Shown: positions 10,028-22,195, counted from the stretch's first letter. The stretch: 64,000 bases of DNA from Schistosoma haematobium (GCF_000699445.3 NC_067197.1:12282152-12346151), one strand, 5' to 3'. A program made the numbers and translations. The notes: generated by a model not told the origin, from the letters alone.

Positions 10028-13000
10028 ATGACGCTTCATGGTGAAAGCCGAATTCCTTCGGAAGCCACGAGGCCGATGCCCCTTCTAACAACCAGAGCAA
10101 AAATTTTTATAGGTACATGGAACGTTAGAACAATGTGGGAAACCGGGAAGACCAGCCAAATAGCAACGGAAATGAGGAGATACAACTTGGCAGTACTGGG
10201 AATCAGCGAAACCCACTGGACTCAAGCTGGACAGAAAAGGCTAGCTACGGGAGAGATGCTGCTATACTCCGGTCACGAAGAGGACAATGCTCCACACACT
10301 CAGGGAGTCGCTCTTATGCTGTCCAAAGTAGCGCGAAATGCACTTGTACGATGGGAATCTCACGGATCCAGAATCATCAAAGCATCATTCAAAACAAAGA
10401 AGGAGGGGATCTTAATGAATATTATCCAATGTTATGCACCCACCAATGATAGCAACGACGACATTAAAGATCAATTCTACGAGCGGCTGCAGTCAATCAT
10501 AGAGAAATGCTCAAGAAAGGACCTCACCATTCTGATGGGAGATCTAAATGCCAAGGTCGGAATAGACAACACTGGATATGAAGATATTATGGGACGACAT
10601 GGACTGGGAGAGAGGAACGAAAATGGAGAAAGATTTGCAAATTTGTGTGCATTCAACAAATTAGTCATAGGAGGCACAATATTTCCACACAAACGTATAC
10701 ACAAGGCTACATGGATCTCACCGGACCACACTACAGAGAACCAAATAGACCATATTTGCATCAAAAAAATTCCGAAGGACAATGGAAGATGTGAGAACCA
10801 GGAGAGGAGCTGACGTAGATTCAGATCACCACCTAGTTGTAGCCAATTTAAAACTGAAGCTAAAAAAGAACTGGACAAGTGGACAAACAGCAATACAAAG
10901 GTTCAATACAGCCTTCCTTCGAGATACTGACAAACTCAATGAATTCAAGATAGCTCTCAACAACAGATTCCAAGCCTTTCAAGATCTACTGAAGGAAGAA
11001 GAAACTACCATGGAGGACAACTGGAAAGGCATCAAAGAAACATTGACTTCAACGTGTCAAGAGGTTCTGGGCCTAAAGAAACACCATCATAAGGAATGGA
11101 TCTCTATAGAAACACTGGACAAGATCAAAGAAAGGAAGAACAAGAAGACAGCAATTAACAACAGCCGAACACGAGCAGAGAAAGTCCAAGCACAAGCTGA
11201 ATACATAGAAGCAAACAAGCAAGTGAAGAGGAGCATTAGAGCCGACAGGAAGAAATACGTGGAAGAATTAGCAACGACGGCAGAAAAAGCTGCTAGAGAA
11301 GGAAATATGAAACAGCTCTACGATACAACGAAGAAACTATCAGGGAAATACAGTAAACCAGAGAGGCCGGTCAAAGACAAAGAAGGCAAGCCAATCACTG
11401 AAATTCAACAACAGCGAAACAGATGGGTAGAATACTTCGAGGAACTCCTGAATAGGCCGGCTCCAATGAATCCACCGAACATCGAAGCAGCACACATAGA
11501 TCTTCCTATAGATGTCAACCCACCAACGACGGAAGAAATTAGAATGGCCGTCAGACAAATCAAGAACGGGAAAGCAGCAGGACCCGACAACATACCAGCT
11601 GAAGCACTGAAATCAGACGTCGAAGTAACCACAAGCATGCTTTATGTTCTATTCAAAAAGATTTGGGAGGAGGAACAAGTGCCAATGGACTGGAAAGAAG
11701 GACACCTCATCAAGATTCCAAAGAAAGGAGATCTGAGCAAATGTGAAAACTACAGAGGCATTACACTACTGTCAATACCAGGGAAAGTCTTCAACAGGGT
11801 GTTGCTGAACCGGATGAAGGATGCAGTAGATGCCCAACTTCGAGATCAACAAGCTGGATCCCGAAAGGATCGGTCGTGCACAGACCAAATTGCAACACTA
11901 CGGATCATCGTCGAACAATCAGTTGAGTGGAACTCGTCACTATACATCAACTTCATTGATTATGAAAAGGCATTCGACAGTGTAGATAGGAGGACATTAT
12001 GGAAACTTCTTCGACACTACGGAGTTCCTGAGAAGATTGTCAATATTATCCGGAACTCATACGACGGACTACAGTGCAAAGTAGTGCATGGAGGACAGCT
12101 GACAGATGCATTCCAAGTAAGGACCGGAGTCAGACAAGGCTGTTTACTCTCTCCCTTCCTCTTTCTTCTGGTGGTCGACTGGATTATGAAGACCTCAACA
12201 TCTGAAGGAAAACACGGAATACAATGGACAGCTCAGAACCAATTAGACGATCTGGACTTCGCAGATGACCTAGCCCTCCTATCACGTACACGTGAACAGA
12301 TTCAGATAAAGACAGCCAATGTAGCAGCAGTCTCTGCATCAGTAGGCCTCAGCATACACAAAGGGAAAACCAAGGTCCTCAAATTCAAAGCGGAGAACAG
12401 TAATCCAATCACCCTTGATGGCGAAACTCTGGAAGATGTAGAATCCTTCACATATCTGGGAAGCATCGTCGATAGACATGGAGGTTCAGATGCAGACGTA
12501 AAGGCGAGGATTGGCAAAGCAAGGGCCGCATTCCTACAATTGAAGAACATATGGAACTCAAAACAACTTTCAACCAATATCAAAGTGAGAATCTTCAATA
12601 CGAACGTCAAGGCAATTCTACTGTATGGAGCTGAAACTTGGAGAACTACAACAACCACAATCAAGAAAGTACAAGTATTTATAAATAGCTGTCTACGCAA
12701 GATACTCAACATCCATTGGCCGGATACCATCAGCAATAGCCTTGTGTGGGAGAGAACAAACCAACTTCCAGCTGAAGAGGAAATTAGGAAAAGACGATGG
12801 AAATGGATAGGACATACATTACGCAAATCGTCAAACTGCATCACGAGGCAAGCTCTAACTTGGAATCCTGAAGGGAAGCGGAAAAGAGGAAGGCCAAAGA
12901 ACACATTACGTCGGATAATAGAAGCAGATATGAAAAGGATGAATTACAACTGGAAGGAGCTGGAAAGGATTGCCCAGGACAGGGTTGGATGGAGAATGCT

Positions 13001-13046
13001 GGTGAGCGACCTATGCTCCTTCACGAGGAGTAACAGGTGTAAGTAA
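10028..13046 (+). pseudogene. RTE endonuclease-reverse transcriptase, one frameshift
   Basis: EN part (from ATG 10028): GTWNVRTM (N32), SETHW (E61), YAPT (136), GDLNAKVG (D172, N174), then NQIDHI. This is the APE-type nuclease that nicks target DNA. The frame is lost in a run of seven A at 10762-10768, where one base appears to be missing, and the protein continues in the next frame (in that frame an ATG at 10782) with SDHHLV of the EN end. RT part (residues from 10782): [14 protein letters not shown], motif [10 protein letters not shown] (D393), motif [11 protein letters not shown] (449), motif C FADD (493-496), then the YLGS and WIGHTLR C-terminal region common to RTE proteins. Stop at 13044-13046 directly before the tail. 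Apart from the lost base all catalytic residues are present. Confidence 0.92.
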
Positions 13047-13075
13047 GTAAGTAATAATAATAATAATAATAATGG
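13038..13075 (+). repeat. (TAAG)n-(TAA)n tail of the RTE
   Basis: GTAAGTAAGTAAG overlaps the stop codon and changes into (TAA)n. This marks the 3' terminus and defines strand. Minus-strand copies elsewhere begin with the complementary (CTTA)n. Confidence 0.9.
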
Positions 13076-13076
13076 A

Positions 13077-14270
13077 AATTGATATTATTTTTGCATCGAT
13101 AAAAATCCCCTTAATATTTGGCAGTTTCATTATTACTATGTTACTGTCGTTTTTTTGTTCGTTTGTCTCTAAATGAAAAAGAAATAAATTAGTTCTGTAA
13201 AGTGAGATAAAACTGTAATCTACGTCTGTATTCGTTAAATCGAGAATAAAAAAAACAAAAGAGAGAAAAGATAGACATAATATAAAGTGAGAAAGAATAG
13301 GATTTACGTTTAGAATTAAAGAAAGAAAAAAGAAGAAGAGATAACTTAAGTAAAGAGAAATTTCTAAATATTTCATCTGAATTCTTACTCTCTGTACAAA
13401 ATTTATCTGTTTCATTTGAAGAAATATTTTAAAGATTGATTTAATTATTATAGATTATATTCATTACAGATTATTCTTATTTGAATTACTACTGGTAACC
13501 ATCTGAGTAATGGACACATATTTCAACTGAGTATTGAATTTTTCATCATTATACACTCATAGCCCAGATAAGGATCGAACTTGAGACATTTAGATGTTGT
13601 GGCAAATGTTTGGTCATTAGAAACTCTGAATTAGTGTTTATTGATGCAAGTCGAATTTCAGTTAATTAGTAATATAGTGCGATGATCATGCAATGCAACT
13701 GATGTCTATGGTTTCATCTTGAACATTTCTGGAATCCACTATTCATGGAGCTTTAGTACTACCTGGCTATCAATGCTTTCCAATTTGGAGTATTCTCTAA
13801 CCAATACAGCAAATCTACGTGTAGATTGGTCAGTTCGTTTATTGATTTGAATCACACAATTGCCATAGTCTCTGCCACTTTATGTCATGAACTGAAGTGT
13901 ATTAAAACCTTCTAAATAAGAGATATTAAACCTATGATCCACAATAGAATCAAACGTAAGGTATACAGGCCTTATATCGAACATAATGAGTGGGTACTGA
14001 ATAGCTGATATTTTAAACCTTAGTTATTTTGTAGATTTCTATTGTTTCATTAATTAGTTATTGTTTCTACTCTTAAAACAACAGTCAATAACTAGTCACT
14101 AGAATTTTAAGAAATTCATGCTGAATGCAATCACTACTGAATGATTGATTAAGACTGATCTATTTTAAATTTATCAAACAGAAGACAAAACATTTCAACG
14201 TTAAGTTGAACATCATTAAGGAAACATTTTAGATGATAAATTCACTTGGTATTGTTTACGTGAATCTTTC
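13077..14270. other. AT-rich non-coding region
   Basis: No gene recognised. A minus-strand ORF at 13011-13415 is a low-complexity chance ORF through A-rich sequence. Confidence 0.45.
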
Positions 14271-14660
14271 CATTGATGTTTAGGACTCCAATTGATCAGT
14301 CTCGTATTGACATATATAGTAAATGCTGGTTGCAAGTTCTGCACTAAAGACTATGCAATAAGAACCTATTTGAAGGCTCAGGGTTAATGGTGCTAGTCGG
14401 GTTTGTAATTGATCAAGTCACCGATAGTCTTAAACATCAATGGAAAGATTCAAGTAAACAATATCAAGTGAATTTAAACTTCGCCCCATTGCACAAGCAA
14501 GTGGCTATCAGGAATCACTAGCTGAGTGAATAACGCGATGGCGTTTAGAGCGAACGGTACTGTCTTCGAGTCCTAAAATGAATATTAATTCTAGGATGCA
14601 AGTTCATCCAGCTAACGACACGCGCGTCCTGGATTCCACGGCTAGCCACTATGTATCTTT
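14271..14660 (+). mobile_element. Sm-alpha-type repeat with deleted hammerhead
   Basis: A repeat in which ATCCAGCTAACGA is followed at once by CACGCGCGTCCTGGAT (about 14604-14634). The classical Sm-alpha hammerhead has stem II and GAAA between these two blocks. Here about 18 nt, the whole of stem II and the GAAA, are missing, and CTGACGA reads CTAACGA. Stem I (ATCCAG/CTGGAT) is perfect. The upstream part (14322-14418) recurs at 16065-16165. The ribozyme cannot work. Confidence 0.7.
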
Positions 14661-15162
14661 AATTATAATTTCAGATAATAATAAAAATATTATAAAACTA
14701 TATGTATTTTTTGAGTTTTCCATGTTTTAGATTTTCGTCAAGTGAGTAATGCAATGTACTTGAAACATTCATTTTAAGACTCCCTTAATCATACACCCGT
14801 TTTATTGATATTTCTGATCAGTTGCTTTGATTAATAAGTGTAAGTGAGCTCTATATACCAACTGAGATATTGGCTTACTTTATATTCTGTTCTTATCTTT
14901 TACAGATTTCCTCACAAATACATTCCAGATAATCTCTAAGACCACTACATACTTTTATCTAATCCACGAATTTATTCACAGACTAATCCCAGCTATCCAA
15001 TCAAGTTGCGCATTACGTTAGGCTTTTATTTTCTTTAAATATATGTATACTGATGCTTGATGTAGGTTTGGAATTTCATCTTTTATTACCAAATTAATTT
15101 CAACTGACATTGATTAGCGACAAACCCATATTTTAGTAATGGTTGAAAACATTCTGTCAAAT

Positions 15163-15163
<1 letters not shown>
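14661..15163. other. AT-rich spacer
   Basis: Nothing recognised. Confidence 0.4.

Positions 15164-15247
<84 letters not shown>
15164..15247. repeat. (AT)n microsatellite, ~84 nt
   Basis: Uninterrupted AT units; the longest dinucleotide tract of the window. Confidence 0.95.
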
Positions 15248-15249
<2 letters not shown>

Positions 15250-15645
15250 TTGTTTAGAGACATAAATTGCCTGATAGCCTTTTACAGAAATATGATTATG
15301 ATGTAATAATCCATCCATTATTAGATTTGATGCTATTCAGTATTCTTACTTCATTCAAGTTGTAATTTTTGACAAATATTAAACTTGCTAGAATGCACAT
15401 GTACATGATGTTAGAGTAACTCAAATGCATAGAATTATTTTAGATCGACACTAAAAAAATAATTGCAGCATTCATCAATTCGTTTCAGCAGAACACACAG
15501 CTGTTAAGCATTCAACTGTAAATCTAGCCATATAATGAAAGCAATCAGATTACTATTATATAATTATATTCTATGCTAGTGCTATGTTAGAACAAAGACT
15601 GAAGGGATGGCAACTCACAGGACTAATTTATGGATTATTATTATT
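15248..15645. other. AT-rich spacer
   Basis: Nothing recognised. Confidence 0.4.
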
Positions 15646-15825
15646 ATATAGCTCAGTGGTAACGTCTCTGACTGTGAAGCTGGGTGATACGGGATCGAAT
15701 CCACCAGGGAGCACCAGTTCCCTCAAGATTACAGGTACACCTTGCTGACGAGTGCCAAGTAGCACGAAACCCGGGTCCAGGGTTTCCTGTCGACTACCTC
15801 CAACCAACATCTAGTCTCGTTATAT
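15646..15825 (+). mobile_element. SINE-B: tRNA-headed SINE with intact hammerhead
   Basis: Head: A box TAGCTCAGTGG (about 15649) and B box GGGATCGAATCC (about 15691), the tRNA-like pol III promoter. Then CACCAGGGAGCACCAGTTCC, the hammerhead at 15739-15783 and the start of the SINE tail (CTACCTCCAACC). The full tail seen in the minus copy at 22420-22735 is cut off near 15825. It follows a short (ATT)n tract. The overlapping ORFs are accidental. Family distinct from SINE-A in head and ribozyme sequence. Confidence 0.85.
15739..15783 (+). ncRNA. hammerhead ribozyme, apparently intact (GUC)
   Basis: Stem I ACCTTG (15739-15744)/CAGGGT (15778-15783), core CTGACGA (15745-15751), stem II GTGC/GCAC perfect with loop CAAGTA, GAAA (15766-15769), stem III palindrome CCCGGG (15770-15775), cleavage after C15777 in GTC. 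Stem I can extend: ACAGG (15731-15735) pairs with CCTGT (15786-15790) across an internal loop. Such a stem I loop is where natural hammerheads contact loop II. Every conserved core base is present. The stem III has no true loop, so efficient cutting may need dimers or help, as known for Sm-alpha. Confidence 0.88.
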
Positions 15826-16064
15826 ATTCTCATTGCATAATTACTAGAAAGCCAGATTACTATGTTTACGCATGTCGTTTAACATAAACGTTTGTTTGTC
15901 ATACACTCTACTAATCCCATTTTGTTACCAGTCTACTATTTACGGTCTTTTTTATTCACAAACACTTTTGGTTTGTTAATTTATAGTTGTTATATTTCGT
16001 TTTATGTTTTGATACTGTCCGATACCTCTGCGTATAAAACAAATCTACCGAAATGCAGATATAA

Positions 16065-16165
16065 TAAAGGCTGGTTGCTACTTCTAGACTAAAGATCGGG
16101 CAATAGGAAGCTAGTTAGCGGCTCAGAGTTAACGGTGCCTGCCGATTGTGTAATTGATCAAGTCA
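16065..16165 (+). mobile_element. Sm-alpha-type repeat fragment
   Basis: Matches 14322-14418: GGCTGGTTGC, CACTAAAGAT-like, GCTCAGAGTTAACGGTGC and GTAATTGATCAAGTCA blocks. The ribozyme region is absent. 5' or 3' limits are approximate. Confidence 0.6.
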
Positions 16166-17442
16166 GAGACACTATACTATGAGGTAAATAACAGATTGAA
16201 TTAGAATTCTGATCGGTGACTGAGCATATGATAATCGTCAGCAGGTTTCAAGACATAACAGTTAACAATCAAGTTACGGTATAATTACCATTGTTTCCCC
16301 TTAACTTAAACAATCGCTTTTTTGAACAAATAAATCACTTACTGAATTTCACTTGTTTATAGCCTGTTATGTAAACAATAAAGACATATATATCTTTGGC
16401 ATAACAATTTAGGTAATTTTAAACAATGATACACTTTCCATAAATTATCATTATTTTATTTCATCCATCAAATTAATCCATTTTCTTTTGTGACATATAA
16501 CATTTACTGCATTTTATTTGTTTTACGTAAGACTCCACTATCCCGTTAAAAAAACTGAGATGATAATACAAAAAGGCTAACAATTCTAGTGATTACTGAT
16601 TCAAAGATTTTTCCACTAACATAATATATAATTCACTGACATATACATTGTTCGTATCATAGGCGATTCTGAGTTTAATTACTAAGGATGGTCATAGGTG
16701 AAGATTATTAAAGAGCCCCGTACACGAACAAAACACCAGTCTAATTACTCTCCTCTCTGTTTCCAATGAATTTTTTTAGTCGAAAGTCAGTACATGATGG
16801 TTTGCAAATATTATTCATAGAAAAAAAAGGAAAATATTTAATCCAGCCATATTACTTAGGAACCATTAACATGCTACAATCATAAGTTACTAGTTGTCTT
16901 CATTTCTTCTCCTACCTATACTCGAAGTTAACTACAAGACTTCTATGATATGTTCGCCCCTCAAATTCACATATGTTTTATTTCTATAAAAGAAATTCGT
17001 ATTTACACGACAGATAAATTAGAAAAAATAAGTGAGTGTGTGAGTGTGTATGTGCGTGTGTACGAGAGAAAGAGGGAGAGAGAAAGAGTAAGCAACCAAG
17101 AGTGTGAAAGAATTAATAGACTTTTAGCATGAAAACAAAGAGATAAAAATATTGTAAATTTGTTGTTAAAAAGAAAGAAAAAGAAAACAGAAAGAATCTT
17201 TTGGTTAATACAAATGGAAATTTTTATTTTTACTAATTACAAAAACTGGATGATTAAAATCTCAAGAGAATTTTAAATGTTAAATGACTATACCACCTCA
17301 TTTAATTTTTGTTTTAATACAAGATTGATATGACCATTCTTGGATATATCTATATATGTGTGTATTCTAATTCTTATGAATATAATTAAGCCAACAATGA
17401 TAACTATTCATTAAGAAGTAATTCAATGTTACAATTAATATC
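16166..17442. other. AT-rich region with GT/GA-rich tract
   Basis: Only low-complexity GTGT/GAGA sequence at about 17033-17090. No gene recognised. Confidence 0.45.
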
Positions 17443-18145
17443 ATTACTTACTTAATTACGCCTGTTACTCCCAATCGAGCATAGACTGCCTACTAGCATT
17501 CTCCAACACACTCTGTCATAGGCCTTTCTTTCTAGTTCCATCCAATTCTTGTTCATTTTCCTCATATCTGTCTCCATTTTTCAACATAGTGTGTTCTTTG
17601 GTCTTCCTCTTTTCCTTTGGCCTTGAAGATTCCATGTGAGGGTTTGTCTTGTGATGCAGTTGAGTGCGCTTCTCAATGTGTGTCCTATCCACTTCTAGTG
17701 CTTCTTCCTGATTACCTCCTCCACTGGAATCTGGTTTGTCCTCTCCCACAGTTGGTTGTTGTTGATAGTGTTTGGTCAACGGATCCGACGTATTTTGCTT
17801 AGACAACTGTTAATAAACACCTGTATCTTCTGGATGATGACTTCCGTAGTTTTCCAGGTTTCCGCCCCATATAGTAGAACTGTCTTGATATTTTTATTGA
17901 AAATCCTGACCATTGTGTCAGTCCACAGTTACTTTGAGTTCCAGATGTTCTTTTAGTTGTAGATATGCTGCACTTGTTTTACCGGTCCGCGCCTTCACAT
18001 CTGCATCAGATCCGTCGTGTTCATTAATCGTACTGCCCAAATATGTAAAGGTTTTTACATCTTCCAAATCTCCGTCAATTGTGATTCAATTGTTGCGTAC
18101 TGTGTTGGTATTAAAGAATCTTCTTTTCCCTTTGTGTATGTTGAT
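17443..18145 (-). mobile_element. 5'-truncated RTE copy, 3' ~700 nt
   Basis: Starts on the plus strand with CTTACTTA (tail complement) and then matches, on the minus strand, the RTE from about [10 protein letters not shown] to the end. Frame is broken in several places: short pieces of ORF appear in different frames on both strands, none of them genes. It belongs to a different subfamily from 390-865 (tail side reads GTAATTAAG...). Confidence 0.82.
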
Positions 18146-18371
18146 TTGATATCAAAGCCATACTGTTTTTATATATATTCTATAAAATCAACTAAAATGA
18201 AGATTAGTTTTTATTAACTGTGATTGAATGAAGTTACTAGTATTGGGTAACAATAGAAATCTTCTTCATTTCGATTGTCGCAGTCTTGAACAATGATTAT
18301 TTATTCAGCATGAAGCTTATGACTTGTTTTAATAGCTTCATACAAATCAGGTTTTCTAATTTAATTATAAG

Positions 18372-18690
18372 GTGTGTCCTTGAGATATCAGCTCACTGAA
18401 GACGATGGCGTACGGTGGCACAACATCGTGAATTAGTTAAAGTTAGGAATTAAGACCATTGGATGTCGACTCAGTGGTATAATGGTTAAGCGCTTACGCG
18501 CGAGACTAATACGTCCTGGGTTTGAATCTCACAAGACGAGATCGTGGATGCTCATTGCTGAGGAGTTCCATACTAAGATAAAACGGCCGTCCAGTGCTTC
18601 CATGTTTTCCATGGTGATGTAGCTTCAACTGACTCACGATTTCAACTATTGAAATTACTAATACCTCTACAAAACCGCTTCTGGTATTTT
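18372..18690 (+). mobile_element. SINE-A copy, long form
   Basis: Unit starts in the TGAGATATCAGCTCACTGAAG block, followed by ACGGTGGCACAAC, A box (ACTCAGTGG), B box (GGGTTTGAATCTC), hammerhead and tail to about AAAACCGCTTCTGG. Ribozyme: CTGAGGA present, stem II GTTC/AGAT poor, GAAA changed to TAAA. Probably inactive. Confidence 0.8.
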
Positions 18691-19194
18691 ACTTATGTTG
18701 AGTGGATATAAGATAGAAAATATTTTGAGTAGACATTTAGAAGAGGAAACAACAAGAGAAAATCTAAGCCAGTAACCAATTTAGCATAATAACTATTTAT
18801 CAACCAGACGTAAAATTTGTAAGCGGAATTTTTTTAAATAAGCTATTCATTAATAAATAAACTCTGTTAATAATCAACTCTGTTTTAGAATCCGGATGGT
18901 CTTCTTAGATCGTTTTTAAATGTTTAAATGGTATACAGATAATGCCTTGTTTAAGATAATAAATATGAACTGACTTATATTCTATAAAATAGTTAATCGT
19001 TATCAACTGGCAATCAATTATATACTTTAAATTAAAATTTTACAGAACAACCCCTTCCTCGACGTTAATTTGATAAGGAGACTTAAAATGGATTAGGGCA
19101 ATCCTTTCATTGAAAGAAAACCAAGTGGAAACACGCGATGAAAAGTTTTATAACAGGTTCTTGCTATGTTTGAAGCGATTACGAGTTCACCTAG
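18691..19194. other. AT-rich spacer
   Basis: Nothing recognised. Confidence 0.4.
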
Positions 19195-19573
19195 TCTGCG
19201 AACGGAAGAAAGACTCTGTGACCGAAGACCAATAAGCTAGCTATTCCGATGCGTCACAGCCCCGCTAACTCAAGAGAGAAGTTCGAGTTCGAAACGGGGA
19301 AATTTATTCCGCAAGCAGCCAGAAGCACGAGCGATAACAACAGACACAGATCAAACGTATAAATACAGCATAAAATTGTCCTTGAAAAGCGTTACTAAAT
19401 GAAATACTAAAAGATACAACAAACCAATAGCGTTTAAGATTCTCCCAAGTGGGAAATACCACATGAAGGTGAAAATGAGCGCTTTTGGCGAGAAAACAAG
19501 AAATTCAATTTTTCAAAATAAATTTACAAAATTAAGGTATTTAACAAGTGAGTTCTAAGAATCTAACATTCCC
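19195..19573 (-). other. LTR-like segment (tentative)
   Basis: On the minus strand it starts TGTTGGGAATGTTAG and contains a TATA-like TGTATTTATACG (about 19368), a polyadenylation signal (GGAATAAATTTCC, about 19305) and a GC-richer stretch, the usual order of an LTR. No second copy or target duplication is visible in the window, so the 3' limit is uncertain. Confidence 0.35.
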
Positions 19574-20672
19574 AACAGTTCGTTAATGGTGAAAATGAGA
19601 ATTATATTTTTCTTTACATTAAACGAATTACCAGTCATGACATTATATAAAATAAGATGACGATTTCTAAGGAAAACATTGTTTCAAAAGCTCAAATCAC
19701 CCAGGACATTATTGACTTTTACACCGAAAAGAAACTATATAAAAGTTGACTTTAAAAAGGAAACACTGATAAAATTCTTACCGTTAATATTAAGAATATG
19801 AAGTTATGACATTCGATAAGTCTATCGAACCCCCTCTTTTAATATGGTTATAATTTTCAGTCATAAAAACCACCTTTTCCTCTCCTAGTCTATCAAATTT
19901 CTAAATAAAATCTATTCTTTCATAATTTCATGTTTTTTCTAATGGTACTTCATTTTCAAATTTAACTTGTCAAGATATTTTTTTATGGTTTCTGCTACAT
20001 CAATAATGGATTTTCCTCCTATTCCATAGGAATTCTGTCTATAGATTTTTCTTTAGAATGAATATGACACTTTACATTGTTTTTTATCTGTAACTAACTT
20101 TTAGCAAGAATTATCTGATATATCTCGTTACAATTAAAAACTATTTACAATTTCTGAACTAAACTATGTAGTAGGTTTTACTTAAAACATTGATATTTGA
20201 AATCAGAAAGTGAATTCATCATGTAGTTTTGTATGTTGAAGGAGTTATTCATGATCGGTCATTTATGAATACTAGAAATTTAATAAATTCTTATGATTTT
20301 TTAGCCTGATAAATTCAATAGATCTTTATTGAGCCAGTCTTTTGTGTTCTTACTTTGCGTTATGAGAATTATTACAGTCACCGTCTCCTATTATAGGCAG
20401 TAAGCTTAAGGAATAACAGTGGTTCCTGATTGTTAAGTGAAGGTGTTAAGAATATGGACTCAACAGAGTCTATAAGAACATAACTGAGACAACTATCCAG
20501 GTATAACGGTTGGCTACCCAGTTACAACAGAGCTGACGGAGCCATTTTTACAGATATAACGACTGACAAGTGGAATATAAGTGACCAAACAAACAATATT
20601 GTATTTAGCTATCATTATATTTATTCATGCAGTTTCAACTTCAGTATTGCTAATGTTAATGTATATCAACTT

Positions 20673-20675
<3 letters not shown>
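19574..20675. other. AT-rich non-coding region
   Basis: Nothing recognised. Confidence 0.45.

Positions 20676-20715
<40 letters not shown>
20676..20715. repeat. (AT)n microsatellite
   Basis: AT units with one CATA interruption. Confidence 0.9.
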
Positions 20716-20718
<3 letters not shown>

Positions 20719-21640
20719 CTCGTGGTGCTCCACGAATAGAGAAACTTTGTTGCATAAACTATTGCGAACAACCAGGGGGAAACAGGTATCACCTGCACTC
20801 AGTCTACACTGATGGAGATCGGACTAGTCTCCTACTCTACTGCAAACATGAACTACGTGAAAAAGGGTTTTTAGTATCGATAAACGTGAAATTCGGAACT
20901 ACAGAAGGAATCTTTTAATTTTGAGGCCTGACTAGATTATTTCTTGGAAAACCCATTAGTTTTGCCGCAAACCATAAATAAAACCATAGACTGCACCGTA
21001 ACCAATATACAGGGGTCGATAGTAAACTTGTTTATGGCATGAGCATGAAGGAGCGTGTCGTCAATAGACGACCTACAACCGAAATAATTTTCATACAAGT
21101 ATTTCATTCACTTCCAACTGCTAAGGGGCTTCGATCTGAGGGCAACAAAATCAAAGCACATCTATACCTATGTATATAGTATGAACTACATAGTTCTAGA
21201 TCTATTCATTCTATATATTCAGTCGAAATATACTCGAGATAGTACTCACATATGCCTATGTGTGTATTATAGAGTGTGCGGATCTCTGACTCGTGCATTT
21301 TATATGCAAATGTAGAGCATACTTGCGATGTTATCCACTTTCCACATTGCTATATTTGTTATAGCTCTTAACACTTTTAATCGGTTATAAAGTTTCTGAA
21401 TATGATAGAAAAGTGTGACTGTATAGAAGTGGACTGTTAATGTGTCCTTCTATTTCCCACAAAATATGGTTGTATCGAAATCCCTACTTATGCACGAATT
21501 GTACTAAAGTAAACTGATAATTTGTTAGTTTGCTTTGCTTCCTCCAGTACTTCAGTCTTGTACATGTTTACTAAAGCCCTTTAATTTTCCCAATAAAACA
21601 ATCGGCTTTCCCACCGGGATGGGTGGTTTATATAGAATAG
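20716..21640. other. less AT-rich unidentified sequence
   Basis: More balanced in composition than the flanks and free of the repeats recognised elsewhere. It ends with AATAAAAC and CCACCGGGATGGGTGG, which looks like the end of an unclassified mobile element. No ORF of note. A single copy in this window, so it cannot be defined further. Confidence 0.3.
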
Positions 21641-21973
21641 AATATTCAAAAACAAAGACTATTAGAGTGAACAGTCGTTTCCGATCATTTAGTTTTCATC
21701 AGACTCTATAGTTATAAATCTGAAATCATTATTTTTATGTTACAATTGGTAAAATATTAAGTTGAAGTAATCCATGTTATAAAATCAAAATGGCGAAACT
21801 TTTACATTGATCAAGCCTTAAATACTAAAAATTACTTACAAAACAAAATAACATTATTGATAATGTTGAGAAAAGGTCATAAATAAAGGGTAAGAAAAAT
21901 TATGCTTTCACATTAAAGTGATGAGTTTTGGTCAGTAAACTAAAATCTTATGTAAAACTAGTTAACACAAGAT
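21641..21973. other. AT-rich spacer
   Basis: Contains a short stretch (TAGTTTTCATCAGACTCTA) resembling the start of family E at about 25230. Otherwise nothing recognised. Confidence 0.3.
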
Positions 21974-22050
21974 ACGACGAAACGGCCGTCCAGTGCTTCC
22001 AGGTTTTCCATGGTGGTCTAGCTTCAATTGACTCATGATCTCAATTGTTG
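21974..22050 (+). mobile_element. SINE-A 3' fragment starting inside the ribozyme
   Basis: Begins GACGAAACGGCCGTCCAGTG, i.e. at the 3' side of stem II, and continues through the tail (TCTAGCTTCAATTGACTCATG). Head and ribozyme 5' half are absent, consistent with reverse transcription stopping in the structured ribozyme. Confidence 0.8.
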
Positions 22051-22094
22051 AAAATACGAATTGTTGTGTCATAGTTGTATGATAACAATAATAA

Positions 22095-22195
22095 ATAATC
22101 ATAATTTATATCATGGACGGATTTTAGCCATATCACCATTGGAAATCTGGAAGCACTAAACGACAGTATCGTCCTAATATGGGACGGTGGAAATT
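22095..22195 (-). mobile_element. SINE-A variant 3' fragment
   Basis: Minus strand: starts at GTCCCATATTAGGACGA (stem II) and runs into the A2-type tail. CTGAGGA and the head are missing and GAAAC has become GATAC. Like 21974-22050 it starts inside the hammerhead stem II region. Confidence 0.7.

Larger units (their letters stand above)
9841..13076 (+). mobile_element. near-full-length RTE-clade non-LTR retrotransposon (SR2-like)
   Basis: About 3.24 kb, the usual RTE length: a GC-richer 5' UTR (9841-10027), one EN-RT coding region, almost no 3' UTR and a (TAAG)n/(TAA)n tail at 13038-13075. The apurinic-type endonuclease precedes the reverse transcriptase, there is no ORF1, and the tail is a short tandem repeat. 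All three are RTE traits. It differs from the other RTE copies here, which are 5'-truncated or are 5' ends only. Clear target-site duplications were not found. The single frameshift suggests it is recently dead. In schistosomes SR2/SjR2 are the known RTE families; the subfamily cannot be settled by eye. Confidence 0.9.

Noticed and set aside
10477..10893. Minus-strand ORFs across the RTE (also 11340, 11405 and 12302)
   Set aside because: Antisense shadows of the EN-RT coding region.
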